Shown here: positions 27,373-35,574 of the stretch, one piece after another
Layout of the letters: each line of letters opens with the position of its first letter
How positions within the stretch are numbered: position 1 is the stretch's first letter
Assembly: GCA_027308685.1 (NCBI GenBank)
Contig: DAIDEE010000029.1
Coordinates: 1 to 44,351 of the forward strand
DNA: 44,351 nucleotides
Origin: Acidocella sp.
Lineage (GTDB): Bacteria; Pseudomonadota; Alphaproteobacteria; Acetobacterales; Acetobacteraceae
Direction: 5' to 3'
Translations under genes and position numbers: made by a program
Notes under the pieces: model-generated
Told to the model about the DNA's origin: nothing
Database searches by the model: none
The model's input: only the letters and a program-made list of their open reading frames with translations

Positions 27373-27423
27373 TAGCGATCCTTTCCGTGGCCGCTGATCT
27401 GAGGCAGATAGGGGGCAAACTGC

Positions 27424-28131
27424 ATGATCGAGGCTTTTTTGTTAAGCAAGATAAGGTTGGTAGGCGGCGTTTCGGTAGTGATGGCACTGACCTTGGGGGG
27501 CTGTAGCACCCCGGTGGGCATTTACCATGACGTTCAGGGTGGCGCGATTGATCAGCCGCGGCAAGCCCCGCCGGGTGCTGATTTGCCTTACCCGAATCTA
27601 GCCTCGGTGCCTGCTGCCCCGGTGCCTTTGAGCCCGGCCCAACAGGCGGCGCTGGCGGCGCGTTTGAATGAAAACAGCCCGATGATTGCCGCAACTGAGC
27701 CGAACCCTGCGGCTTTGGCCGGTTTAGCACTCCCTGTCGCCCCGCCGCCGCCGCCCGCCCTGCCTGGAGTGAGCGTGCCGTCATCATCTGTTGCTGTGCG
27801 GCGGATTCCCTCCCCACCGCCGGTGGCACCGCCCAAACCGCATGATGGCGTGCCGGTGGCGGTAGGGTTTCAGCCCGGCTCGGCGATTCTCAGTACCGCA
27901 ACACTTATGCAAATCAAGCAATTTATCGCCGGCCGGGGTTCAGCCAAAGTGCTGGCTGGCGGGTTTGGCGAGCAAGCCGCCGAGGAGCCAGATGATGGGT
28001 CGCTGGACCTAGCGCTTCGCCGTGCCCGGGCGATTGCCGATGCGCTGACCGCCGATGGCGTACCGCCCGCGACGATTGTTTTGAGCGCCGCTGCCGCCGG
28101 GTCTGGCGGCTTTGTGCAACTGGTTTATTAG
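27424..28131 (+). CDS. Proline-rich lipoprotein with OmpA-like C-terminal domain
   Basis: 235 residues. The signal peptide ends in the lipobox L-G-G-C with Cys27, so it should be a lipoprotein. Residues 40-140 are low-complexity Pro/Ala-rich, including runs such as APPPPPA and PSPPPVAPP, a probable periplasm-spanning linker. The C-terminal 95 residues (VGFQPGSAILS..., LALRRARAIADAL, GVPPATIVLSAA) follow the OmpA C-domain pattern, but the residues that bind diaminopimelate are not evident. AGGGGG is eight bases before the ATG. Divergent from phaC. Not assignable to a named family; an envelope-organising role is a guess. Confidence 0.65.
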   Translation: MIEAFLLSKIRLVGGVSVVMALTLGGCSTPVGIYHDVQGGAIDQPRQAPPGADLPYPNLASVPAAPVPLSPAQQAALAARLNENSPMIAATEPNPAALAGLALPVAPPPPPALPGVSVPSSSVAVRRIPSPPPVAPPKPHDGVPVAVGFQPGSAILSTATLMQIKQFIAGRGSAKVLAGGFGEQAAEEPDDGSLDLALRRARAIADALTADGVPPATIVLSAAAAGSGGFVQLVY

Positions 28132-28163
28132 AGCATGATCGCTCTACGTGCGATCATGCTCTA
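28129..28163 (+). terminator. Long hairpin overlapping the lipoprotein stop codon
   Basis: A perfect 13-bp inverted repeat: 28129-28141 pairs with 28151-28163 around a nine-base loop. The left arm begins with the TAG stop codon of the lipoprotein gene. ATTTTGTTT follows, so it probably works as a rho-independent terminator in the plus direction, though the T run is interrupted and the arm is only moderately GC-rich. Confidence 0.7.
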
Positions 28164-28186
28164 ATTTTGTTTCGGAGGGCGATTCA

Positions 28187-28222
28187 CGTTTCAGGCTCGC
28201 GCAAGGGCGCAAACCTGAAACG
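28187..28222 (+). promoter_or_regulatory. Hairpin in the leader of the aminotransferase-hom operon
   Basis: CGTTTCAGG (28187-28195) pairs with CCTGAAACG (28214-28222); inside, GCGC (28199-28202) pairs with GCGC (28207-28210) around AAGG, leaving a CT-C/AAA internal loop. It ends 46 bases before the start codon at 28269. It does not match riboswitch consensus motifs I know (for example SAM-II). It could be a leader regulatory RNA or a protein-binding stem. Confidence 0.45.
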
Positions 28223-28268
28223 ACCGCACTCTGTGTCTTCGCCTGTTCTAGCCTTGAGAGAGTTTTCC

Positions 28269-29489
28269 ATGACCGAAGAATTCCATCGTATCCGCCGTCT
28301 GCCGCCCTATGTGTTTGCCGAGGTCAATCAGGCCAAGGCCAAGGCGCGCGCGGCCGCCGAGGATATTATTGATTTGGGCATGGGCAACCCCGATAGCCCG
28401 ACGCCTCCGCATATTGTGGCCAAGCTGATCGAGACCGTGGCTGACCCGCGTAGCCATCGCTATTCCACCAGCAAGGGCATCCCCGGCCTGCGGCGCGCGT
28501 TGGCCGGTTATTATGACCGCCGCTTTGGGGTGAAATTGGACCCCGAGACCGAGGTGATCGCGACTTTGGGTTCAAAAGAGGGGCTGGCGAACCTGTCCGC
28601 TGCCATTACCAGTCCAGGCGATACCATTTTGGTGCCGAACCCGTCCTACCCGATCCATCAGTTTGGCTTCATCATCGCGGGCGCTTCGGTGCGCTCGATC
28701 CCGGCGGAACCGGGTGATGAGATGCTGCAGGCGATTGATCGGGCGGTGCGCCATTCGGTGCCTAAGCCGACCGCGCTGATTGTGAACTTCCCCTCGAACC
28801 CGACCGCGCATATGGCCGAGTTGGAGTTCTATAAGGATTTGGTGGCGCTGGCGAAGCGGCATGATTTGTTTATTATTTCCGACCTTGCCTACGCCGAGAT
28901 TTATTTCGACGGCAAGCCGCCGCCATCGGTGCTGCAGGTGCCGGGGGCGAAGGACATTACGGTGGAATTCACCTCGATGTCGAAAACCTATTCGATGCCG
29001 GGCTGGCGGATGGGATTTGCGGCGGGCAATCCGCGGTTGATCTCGGCGTTGGCGCGGATGAAGTCGTATCTCGATTACGGTGCATTCACCCCGATTCAGG
29101 TGGCGGCGACGGCGGCGCTGAATGGCCCGCAGGATTGCGTGGCCGAGGTGCGCGAAATTTATAAGGAGCGCCGCGATATTGTGGTGAAGGGACTGATGAG
29201 CGCCGGCTGGGATTTGCCGATCCCGCAAGGCTCGATGTTCGCCTGGGCGCCGATTCCGCCGCGTTTTGCGCATCTGGGCAGCGTTGGGTTCAGCAAACTA
29301 CTGCTTGAAAAAGCCAAGGTGGCGGTGGCGCCAGGCATCGGGTTTGGCGAGTATGGCGATGGCCATGTGCGGATAGCGTTTGTGGAAAATAATCACCGGC
29401 TGCGCCAAGCGATTCGTAATATCCGGGGCTTCCTGCTCGCCGATAACGGTGGGCCGGTTGATGAGACGCTCGACGGCGCCTCAGTATGA
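28269..29489 (+). CDS. Class I/II aminotransferase, AlaC-like
   Basis: A 406-residue fold-type I PLP aminotransferase. MGNPDSPTPPHI (38-49), YSTSKGIPGLRRAL, PNPSYPIH, NFPSNPTA, SDLAYAEIYFDG and the Schiff-base Lys239 in SMSKTYSMPGWRMGF match the AlaC/alanine-2-oxoglutarate group that sits next to hom in many alphaproteobacteria. The ATG at 28269 follows GAGAG by seven bases; the frame is open upstream into the leader hairpins and that part is not used. The stop overlaps hom as ATGA. Exact substrate uncertain: alanine, aspartate or an LL-diaminopimelate-type reaction. Confidence 0.85.
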   Translation: MTEEFHRIRRLPPYVFAEVNQAKAKARAAAEDIIDLGMGNPDSPTPPHIVAKLIETVADPRSHRYSTSKGIPGLRRALAGYYDRRFGVKLDPETEVIATLGSKEGLANLSAAITSPGDTILVPNPSYPIHQFGFIIAGASVRSIPAEPGDEMLQAIDRAVRHSVPKPTALIVNFPSNPTAHMAELEFYKDLVALAKRHDLFIISDLAYAEIYFDGKPPPSVLQVPGAKDITVEFTSMSKTYSMPGWRMGFAAGNPRLISALARMKSYLDYGAFTPIQVAATAALNGPQDCVAEVREIYKERRDIVVKGLMSAGWDLPIPQGSMFAWAPIPPRFAHLGSVGFSKLLLEKAKVAVAPGIGFGEYGDGHVRIAFVENNHRLRQAIRNIRGFLLADNGGPVDETLDGASV

Positions 29490-30778
29490 AACACAGCTTA
29501 CAAATCGGCATTGCCGGGCTCGGCACGGTGGGCGCGGGCGTGGTCAAACTGCTGCATGATAATGCGGCGTTGATCGAGGCGCGGGCGGGGCGGAAGATTA
29601 CGGTTACTGCTGTGTCGGCGCGTGATAAAACCCGCGACCGGGGCGTCTCGCTGGAAGGGTTTGGCTGGCACAGTGACGCTGTGGGCCTGGCGAATGACCC
29701 GCATGTGGATGTGGTGGTGGAGCTGATCGGTGGCTCTGAAGGCACAGCGCGGGAACTGGCAGAGGCCACCCTGGCGGCGGGCAAGCCGCTGGTGACGGCG
29801 AACAAGGCGCTGCTGGCGGTGCATGGGGCGGCGTTGGGACTGGCGGCGGAAAAAGCCGGGGTGCCGTTGGGGTTTGAATCTGCCGTGGCAGGTGGAATTC
29901 CGGTCATCAAGGCGCTGCGTGAGGGGTTGGCTGGGAATAAAATTTCCCGGGTGGCTGGTATTTTGAACGGCACCTGCAATTACATTCTTACCGTGATGCG
30001 CGAAGAGAAACGTGATTTTCATGATGTGCTGGCCGATGCGCAGAGACTGGGTTACGCGGAAGCCGACCCGTCTTTCGATATCGATGGGATTGATGCCGCG
30101 CATAAGCTCGCAATTTTGGCGGCGCTGGCTTTTGGCCGCTTGGTAGATTTTGACGCCGTGCATATTGAAGGTATCCGCCGTGTGAGCGCGTTGGACATCA
30201 GCTTTGCCGAAGAACTGGGTTACCGGATTAAATTGCTGGGTATCGCGCGGGAAACGCCAGCGGGGGTTTCGGTGCGGGTGCATCCGGCCATGGTGCCGAA
30301 GGAAGCGCTGTTGGCGGCGGTTGATGGCGTGTTCAATGCGGTGCTGGCGGAAGGTGATTTTGTTGGAACGGTATTTTTGCAAGGGCGCGGTGCCGGTGGA
30401 GGACCAACCGCTTCAGCGGTTGTGGCGGATTTGATTGATATAGCGCGTGGCAACAACGTTCCGGTTTGGGGAGCCAAGGCAGCAGCGTTGTCGGCGGCGG
30501 CGGTGGTGCCGATGGCGGCGCATGTTGGGCCGTATTTTATGCGCCTGATGGTGGTGGATCAGCCTGGTGTGCTGGCCGATGTGACGGCAATTTTGCGCGA
30601 CCACGGAATTTCATTGGAATCGATGCTGCAGCACGGCCGCAAGCCAGGCGAGGCGGTGCCGATTGTGCTGGTGACGCATGAGACCAACGAAGCGGCCATC
30701 ATGCAGGCCATTGCCAGGATTTCCCAATTGGACTCGGTTTTGGAAACCCCGGCGCTGATTCGCATTGAAGCCAATTAA
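29486..30778 (+). CDS. hom: Homoserine dehydrogenase
   Basis: NAD(P)-dependent reduction of aspartate semialdehyde to homoserine, the branch to threonine and methionine. 430 residues: Rossmann GLGTVGAGV (11-19), TANKALLA, GTCNYILT, the substrate/catalytic segment EADPSFDIDGIDAAHKLAILA, and a C-terminal ACT domain (about 350-430, starting YFMRLMVVDQPGVLADVT) for feedback control, probably by threonine. It overlaps the aminotransferase upstream and precedes glpX by 17 bases. Confidence 0.96.
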   Translation: MKHSLQIGIAGLGTVGAGVVKLLHDNAALIEARAGRKITVTAVSARDKTRDRGVSLEGFGWHSDAVGLANDPHVDVVVELIGGSEGTARELAEATLAAGKPLVTANKALLAVHGAALGLAAEKAGVPLGFESAVAGGIPVIKALREGLAGNKISRVAGILNGTCNYILTVMREEKRDFHDVLADAQRLGYAEADPSFDIDGIDAAHKLAILAALAFGRLVDFDAVHIEGIRRVSALDISFAEELGYRIKLLGIARETPAGVSVRVHPAMVPKEALLAAVDGVFNAVLAEGDFVGTVFLQGRGAGGGPTASAVVADLIDIARGNNVPVWGAKAAALSAAAVVPMAAHVGPYFMRLMVVDQPGVLADVTAILRDHGISLESMLQHGRKPGEAVPIVLVTHETNEAAIMQAIARISQLDSVLETPALIRIEAN

Positions 30779-30795
30779 CAATAAGGAAACTCAAA

Positions 30796-31782
30796 ATGGG
30801 TAACAGGAAGCCGGAAGATATTTGGGATCGTAACCTGGCACTGGAACTCGTGCGCGTGACCGAGGCGGCAGCTTTGGCGGCGTCGCGCTGGATTGGCCGG
30901 GGCAAAAAGAACGAAGCCGATGGTGCGGCGGTGGAGGCCATGCGCAAGGCGTTCGATACGGTGGCCATTGATGGCACGGTGGTGATCGGCGAAGGTGAGA
31001 TGGACGAAGCGCCGATGCTGTATATCGGCGAGAAAGTCGGCATGGGTGGTCCTGCGATGGATATCGCGGTGGACCCCTTGGAGGGCACGTCCATTACAGC
31101 CAAGGGTGCGCCTAATTCTATTGCGACTGTCGCGCTGGCTGAGCATGGCAATTTTTTACATGCGCCAGATATTTATATGGATAAAATTGCGGTGGGCGGC
31201 GGGCTGCCCGAAGGTGTCGTTTCGCTCGATGCTTCGGTGGGGCAGAATTTGCGTAGCCTGGCGCAGGCTAAAAAATGCGATATTTCGGATTTGATGGTGT
31301 GCATGCTGGAGCGCGAGCGCCATGAGGAGATCATCGCCAAATGCCGGGAAGCCGGGGCGCGGATTGTGTTGATCGGCGATGGCGATGTGGCCGGGGTGAT
31401 TGCGGTGTCGCAGCCCGACACCGGCATTGATATTTATCTTGGCTCGGGTGGCGCCCCAGAGGGCGTGCTGTCGGCGGCTGCTTTGCGTTGTATCGGCGGG
31501 CAGATGCAGGGCCGGTTGCTGTTTGAGGATGAGGGACAGATTGAGCGGGCGCGCGGCATGGGCATTACCGACCCGCACCGGATTTATAATACCGCTGATA
31601 TGGCCAAGGGCGATGTGATGTTTGCCGCCACTGGCGTAACCACCGGCCCGATGCTGCGCGGCGTGCATCGTACTGGCAGCAAGGCGGTGACATATTCGAT
31701 CGTGATGCGCAGTAAATCTGGCACGGTACGCTATGTGGAAGCGCATCATAATTTCGATACTAAAACATGGTCGCCGGACTGA
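30796..31782 (+). CDS. glpX: Class II fructose-1,6-bisphosphatase
   Basis: Gluconeogenic phosphatase of the Li-sensitive GlpX family. 328 residues. Metal-site motifs: IGEGEMDEAPMLYIGEKVG, AVDPLEGTS; then GAPNSIATVAL, IGDGDVAGV, GSGGAPEGVLSAAAL and FAATGVTTGPML, all in family order. AAGGAA lies eight to nine bases before the ATG. It sits in hom-glpX-recJ, an arrangement found repeatedly in alphaproteobacteria with no obvious metabolic logic. Its last 16 bases overlap recJ. Confidence 0.95.
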   Translation: MGNRKPEDIWDRNLALELVRVTEAAALAASRWIGRGKKNEADGAAVEAMRKAFDTVAIDGTVVIGEGEMDEAPMLYIGEKVGMGGPAMDIAVDPLEGTSITAKGAPNSIATVALAEHGNFLHAPDIYMDKIAVGGGLPEGVVSLDASVGQNLRSLAQAKKCDISDLMVCMLERERHEEIIAKCREAGARIVLIGDGDVAGVIAVSQPDTGIDIYLGSGGAPEGVLSAAALRCIGGQMQGRLLFEDEGQIERARGMGITDPHRIYNTADMAKGDVMFAATGVTTGPMLRGVHRTGSKAVTYSIVMRSKSGTVRYVEAHHNFDTKTWSPD

Positions 31783-33548
31783 GTTTTTTGACGGCCTTAG
31801 GCGTTGAAAAAAGCCTGACGGGACGGCGGTGGGTTTGGCGCCCGGTGGAAGAGCGGATTGGTCAGGCGATCGCGCAGCAATTGGGCGTGCCGGAATTGGT
31901 GGGCCGGCTGCTGGCCGGTCGGGGGGTTACGCTCGCACAGGCACCGGATTTTCTCGACCCCACTTTGCGGGCGTTGCTGCCTGACCCTTCACGTTTGCAG
32001 GATATGGATAAAGCGGCGGCGCGTTTGGCGGATGCTGTGCAGGCCGGTGCCTGCGTTGGCGTGTTCGGCGATTACGATGTGGATGGTGCGTGCAGTGCTG
32101 CCCTGATGGTGAGCGTTTTGCGTGGCCTGGGTTGCCAGGTTTTGCACCATGTGCCCGACCGGATTTTGGAAGGCTACGGGCCGAATACCGCGGCGTTGCG
32201 CAGCATGGCCGAACGCGGGGCGCGATTGATTGTTTGCGTGGATTGCGGAACCACCGGCCATGATGCGTTTGCGCCACTGCATAACATCGCTGATGTGGTG
32301 GTGTTTGATCATCATAAATCGGAGGGGTTGCCGCCGCAGATTGCCGCTTTAGTGAACCCCAACCGGCTGGATTGTGAGTCTGGATTAGGCAACATTTGCG
32401 CAACGGCGGTGGCGTTTATGGGATGTATCGCGCTGCTGCGCGTTTTGCGGGGGCGCGGGTTTTTTGCGGGCCGTGCCGAGCCTGATTTGCGCGAGTTGCT
32501 GGATTTGGTGGCGTTGGCGACGATTTGCGATGTGATGCCGCTGACTGGCTTGAATCGGGCGTTTGTGGCGCAAGGCTTGCGGGTGATGGCCAAGCGTAAC
32601 CGCCCCGGCATCGCGGCGTTATTGGACGTGGCAAAGTTGAGCAACGCCCCTACCGCGATGAATTGCGGGTTTGCCCTAGGCCCCCGCATTAACGCATCTG
32701 GCCGCATTGCTGAGCCCGATATGGGCCTTCGGCTGTTGCTGGCGGATGATGTTGGAGAGGCCACTGACTTAGCCAACACCCTCGATACCGTGAACCGGCA
32801 GCGCCAGACCGTTGAAGCCGGCATTTTGCAAACCGCAATGGCGTTGGCCGAGGCGCAGATTGCCGCCGGGCACGCGGTTGTTTTAGTGGCGCAAGCTGAC
32901 TGGCACACTGGCGTGGTTGGCATTGTTGCCGGAAGGATTAAAGAAAAATTCAACCGTCCGGCGCTGGTGGCGGGCATTGCCGATGGTGTTGCCAAGGGCT
33001 CGGGCCGGTCGGTGCCGGGCGTGGATTTAGGAGCGGCCGTGATCGCGGCGCGGCAGTCGGGGCTTTTGAAAACTGGTGGGGGTCATGCGATGGCTGCCGG
33101 ATTTGGGCTGGCGGCGGAAGACGTGCTTGCGTTTCATGCGTTTCTCGATGAACGCCTGGCACAGGCCAGCACCCTGCCGAGCGCCACTGACCTGACCCTG
33201 GAGGCGGTGCTGGCGGTGGCAGGCGCCGATGCCGGACTGGCCGAGATGGTGGGTAAGCTAGGCCCGTTCGGCAACGGTAATGAGGAGCCTTTGTTCGTGC
33301 TGCCCAGAGTGCGCGTGGTGAAGTCTGACCGGATTGGAAAGGATGCCGCGACCATTCGGGTGATGGTTGAAGGTGAGGGCGGAGCCCGGCTGAAAGCGCT
33401 GCTGTTTCGCGCCAAGGAGGATGAACTGGCGAGCGCCCTATCGCGAGTCGGCGGGGCGCCCTTGCATCTGGCCGGCCATTTGCGGGCGGAAAGCTGGAAC
33501 GGCCGGGTCACCGCCGGGTTCTTCATCACCGACGCCGCCCCGGCTTGA
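31767..33548 (+). CDS. recJ: Single-stranded-DNA-specific exonuclease RecJ
   Basis: 5'-3' ssDNA exonuclease in recombination and mismatch repair. 593 residues. DHH-superfamily motifs: GDYDVDG with Asp102 and Asp104, VDCGTTG (159-164), DHHKSE (181-186), ATICDVMPL, then the DHHA1 domain with GPRINASGRI, GVVGIVAGRIKEKF and GGGHAMAAG, and the C-terminal OB fold. The N-terminus LGVEKSLTGRRWVWRP starting at about residue 11 fits relatives. The ATG at 31767 is inside glpX, so translation is coupled; later starts are possible but would cut the conserved N-terminus. Confidence 0.95.
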   Translation: MVAGLSFLTALGVEKSLTGRRWVWRPVEERIGQAIAQQLGVPELVGRLLAGRGVTLAQAPDFLDPTLRALLPDPSRLQDMDKAAARLADAVQAGACVGVFGDYDVDGACSAALMVSVLRGLGCQVLHHVPDRILEGYGPNTAALRSMAERGARLIVCVDCGTTGHDAFAPLHNIADVVVFDHHKSEGLPPQIAALVNPNRLDCESGLGNICATAVAFMGCIALLRVLRGRGFFAGRAEPDLRELLDLVALATICDVMPLTGLNRAFVAQGLRVMAKRNRPGIAALLDVAKLSNAPTAMNCGFALGPRINASGRIAEPDMGLRLLLADDVGEATDLANTLDTVNRQRQTVEAGILQTAMALAEAQIAAGHAVVLVAQADWHTGVVGIVAGRIKEKFNRPALVAGIADGVAKGSGRSVPGVDLGAAVIAARQSGLLKTGGGHAMAAGFGLAAEDVLAFHAFLDERLAQASTLPSATDLTLEAVLAVAGADAGLAEMVGKLGPFGNGNEEPLFVLPRVRVVKSDRIGKDAATIRVMVEGEGGARLKALLFRAKEDELASALSRVGGAPLHLAGHLRAESWNGRVTAGFFITDAAPA

Positions 33549-33584
33549 CCCCTGCCGGGGCTGGGGGTAGGCAGGGCGTGCCTC

Positions 33585-33660
33585 GTCCCGTTCGTCTAGA
33601 GGCCCAGGACGCTGCCCTCTCACGGCGGTAACAGGGGTTCGAATCCCCTACGGGACGCCA
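33585..33660 (+). tRNA. tRNA-Glu (anticodon CUC)
   Basis: Full cloverleaf: acceptor 33585-33591 pairs with 33650-33656, discriminator G and encoded CCA at 33658-33660. D arm begins TCGTCTAGAGGCCCAGGAC; anticodon stem CTGCC/GGCGG encloses the loop CTCTCAC with anticodon CTC at 33619-33621; T arm GGGGTTCGAATCCCC. It starts 36 bases after the recJ stop. No T-rich terminator directly follows. Confidence 0.97.
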
Positions 33661-33800
33661 TCACTTTCAACCCATTGATAGATTGAAGTATTTTGACACC
33701 ACACGCCGGCAGCGTGAGATGGTTTTGTGTCATGACGGGACAGCCTTATGCTCGTGGCATCGTTAGGGGTGGGGCAAGTACTTGATTGAAGGTTGGGGGC

Positions 33801-34925
33801 ATGGCTGAGGGTTCAGTAGCGATTATCGGCGGTGGCTTGGCTGGGCTGTGTGCCGCGCGTTTGTTGATGGCGGCAGAGGTCTCGTTTGTCATGATTGAAG
33901 CGCGCAACCGCCTCGGCGGCCGCATCATCACGGTCGACAAGGATGGGCATCCGAGCGAAGATGGGTTTGACCTCGGCCCTTCCTGGTTTTGGCCGCACAC
34001 CCAGCCGGCAATTGGCGCGTTGGTCGAGGAATTGGGGCTTTCGGCCTTTGGTCAAAGCAGCGATGGTGATGTGATTATCGAGCGCATGTCGCGCGAGACA
34101 TTCCAGCGTTATCGCGGTGCGGGGCAAGATCAGCAGTCCTTGCGCCTGGTAGGCGGCACTGGTGCCCTGGTGCGGGCGCTGGCGCACAGTCTGCCAATTC
34201 AGCATATATGGCTTGAGACGCGCCTCACGGCGATGGCTTTGTCAGGCGATGGCGTGGTGCTCACGCTCAAGCGGGCCGATGGCACGACCGAGATGATAAG
34301 AACCCAGCAGGTGATCGCCGCTTTACCGCCCCGGTTGCTGGAGGCCACGGTTACTTTTACGCCCGGCCAGGCGGCAGCAACCGCGCAGCGCTGGCGTGAT
34401 ACGCCGACCTGGATGGCGCCGCACGCTAAGTTCGTGGCCATTTACGACCGCCCGTTCTGGCGGGAGGCCGGATTATCGGGCACAGCGCAAAGCATGGTGG
34501 GGCCGATGGCTGAAATGCACGATGCCTCAACGGCAGCCGGTGCGGCCGCATTGTTTGGATTTATCGGTGTGGGAGCCGAACACCGGGCGGCGATCGGCGA
34601 AACTTCATTGACCCAAGCCTGCCTCGACCAACTCGCGCGGGTTTTTGGCGCAGAGGCACAGACCCCGCGGGCAACCCTCTTCAAGGACTGGGCGGCTGAC
34701 CCGTTGACGGCAACGCTGGCGGACCGCGCCATGGGCGGGCATCCATCGCCAGGCGATGCATTGTGGGTCACTGGCCCGTGGCGTGAGAAGCTGGCGTTGG
34801 CGGGCAGTGAAACCAGCCCGTCGGAGCCTGGTTATCTCGCCGGCGCTGTGGGTGCCGCGCGGAGAGCCGTGGCAGAAACCCGGGCGAAGTTAGAAGCCAG
34901 CGGCCTTGCGTTCAAGTTTTCCTGA
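33801..34925 (+). CDS. Flavin-containing amine oxidase (FAD/NAD(P)-binding)
   Basis: 374 residues. The N-terminal FAD motif is VAIIGGGLAGLCAARLL, with the ribose-binding Glu in MIEARNRLGGRI, then DLGPSWFWP. The C-terminal FAD-contact motif LALAGSETSPSEPGYLAGAV is of monoamine oxidase type, though shorter than most (450 residues). The ATG at 33801 is preceded by AAGG eight bases upstream; the longer frame begins with a TTG. There is no signal peptide. It stands alone after tRNA-Glu. Substrate unknown; a link to the polyamine operon 20 kb away is only a possibility. Confidence 0.82.
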   Translation: MAEGSVAIIGGGLAGLCAARLLMAAEVSFVMIEARNRLGGRIITVDKDGHPSEDGFDLGPSWFWPHTQPAIGALVEELGLSAFGQSSDGDVIIERMSRETFQRYRGAGQDQQSLRLVGGTGALVRALAHSLPIQHIWLETRLTAMALSGDGVVLTLKRADGTTEMIRTQQVIAALPPRLLEATVTFTPGQAAATAQRWRDTPTWMAPHAKFVAIYDRPFWREAGLSGTAQSMVGPMAEMHDASTAAGAAALFGFIGVGAEHRAAIGETSLTQACLDQLARVFGAEAQTPRATLFKDWAADPLTATLADRAMGGHPSPGDALWVTGPWREKLALAGSETSPSEPGYLAGAVGAARRAVAETRAKLEASGLAFKFS

Positions 34926-34976
34926 CATCAGGTCAAGGCTGTTCATTGGCATGCTGCTGGGGCCGGCCACCTGGGT

Positions 34977-34985
34977 TTATCCACA
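34977..34985 (+). promoter_or_regulatory. Single perfect DnaA box
   Basis: TTATCCACA matches the DnaA box consensus exactly, and AT-rich sequence follows at 35005-35090. No second box was found nearby, so this is a lone site: a possible DnaA-regulated promoter element or chance. Confidence 0.4.
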
Positions 34986-35012
34986 ATCGTGAAAATCCGG
35001 GGCACTAAAAAA

Positions 35013-35039
35013 TTGACATATCTTTGGAAAAGATATTAC
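35013..35039 (+). promoter_or_regulatory. Candidate promoter with an embedded dyad upstream of the RHH gene
   Basis: TTGACA (35013-35018) is a perfect -35; TATTAC (35034-35039) could be the -10 at a short 15-base spacing. Between them lies a 7-bp inverted repeat, ATATCTT/AAGATAT (35018-35024 and 35030-35036, loop of five), placed where a repressor would block RNA polymerase. The gene it would serve, at 35110, encodes a ribbon-helix-helix protein, a family that often binds such short dyads and regulates itself. Confidence 0.45.
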
Positions 35040-35109
35040 GAAAATCATGGAAATACTTACTTAATCACGCAAGAGTTTAATCTCGTAAAAGTGAGCAGGG
35101 AAAAACGCC

Positions 35110-35412
35110 ATGTGCAGAATTTTTCGCCGCCAGGATGCCGCCACATACGCCGCCGAGACACGGGCGGTTCGCCTTAACGGTCACGCGACATCTATCCGGC
35201 TGGAGGCCGCTTTTTGGGAGATCCTTGAAGAAATTGCGAGGCATGAGGGTATGTCTCTCGGCCGCTTTGTTTCAACCCTGCACGACGAGATCCTGTTCGA
35301 TCAGGGCAAAGTTCAAAATTTTGCCTCACTGCTTCGGGTTACCTGCCTGCATTACCGGCAAAACCGGGAGCTGTATCTGGCGGACGTCAGCGCCCGCCGC
35401 TTGGTCGCGTAA
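35110..35412 (+). CDS. Ribbon-helix-helix domain protein
   Basis: 100 residues. The segment from about 25 to 65 (SIRLEAAFWEILEEIARHEGMSLGRFVSTLHDEIL) fits the RHH_4 domain: a short beta strand with SIRLE followed by two helices. The C-terminal part, NFASLLRVTCLHYRQN, is typical of this alphaproteobacterial small-protein group. The start lies after GCAGGGAAAAACGCC, where AGGG gives a usable ribosome site. It is probably a DNA-binding regulator, but several RHH_4 proteins have no known target. It precedes the cytochrome/dehydrogenase cluster by 162 bases with no clear terminator between. Confidence 0.75.
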   Translation: MCRIFRRQDAATYAAETRAVRLNGHATSIRLEAAFWEILEEIARHEGMSLGRFVSTLHDEILFDQGKVQNFASLLRVTCLHYRQNRELYLADVSARRLVA

Positions 35413-35574
35413 GGCGGGAGCACCACAGAGACGAGCCGTAACGGCCGAAATATTCATGAATTTTGCGTTAGATTGAAATCAACAGCTTTGTCTTAACGGA
35501 ATACTACCCAGGGCCGTCTCACCGTTACTACAATCATCCCAATCGTTAAGAACGAAATATTGGGAGAACAGTCC

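Noticed and set aside
28164-28268. SAM-II or similar known riboswitch before the aminotransferase-hom operon
   Set aside because: The stem and loop sequences do not fit the SAM-II consensus; kept only as an unassigned hairpin.
29498-30382. A 294-codon open frame antisense to hom
   Set aside because: The peptide is His/Arg/Gln-rich with no domain pattern; hom on the other strand is complete.
33694-33732. TGACAC ... GTGTCA inverted repeat after tRNA-Glu
   Set aside because: The arms are six bases with a long loop and no T run; too weak to call a terminator.
33585-33741. tRNA-Glu as an integration site, with a short ACGGGAC repeat downstream
   Set aside because: The repeat is seven bases, there is no integrase, and the following gene is an ordinary chromosomal type.
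34989-35177. Small plus-strand open frame of 62 codons upstream of the RHH gene
   Set aside because: It overlaps the RHH gene in another frame and the candidate promoter; there is no family resemblance.
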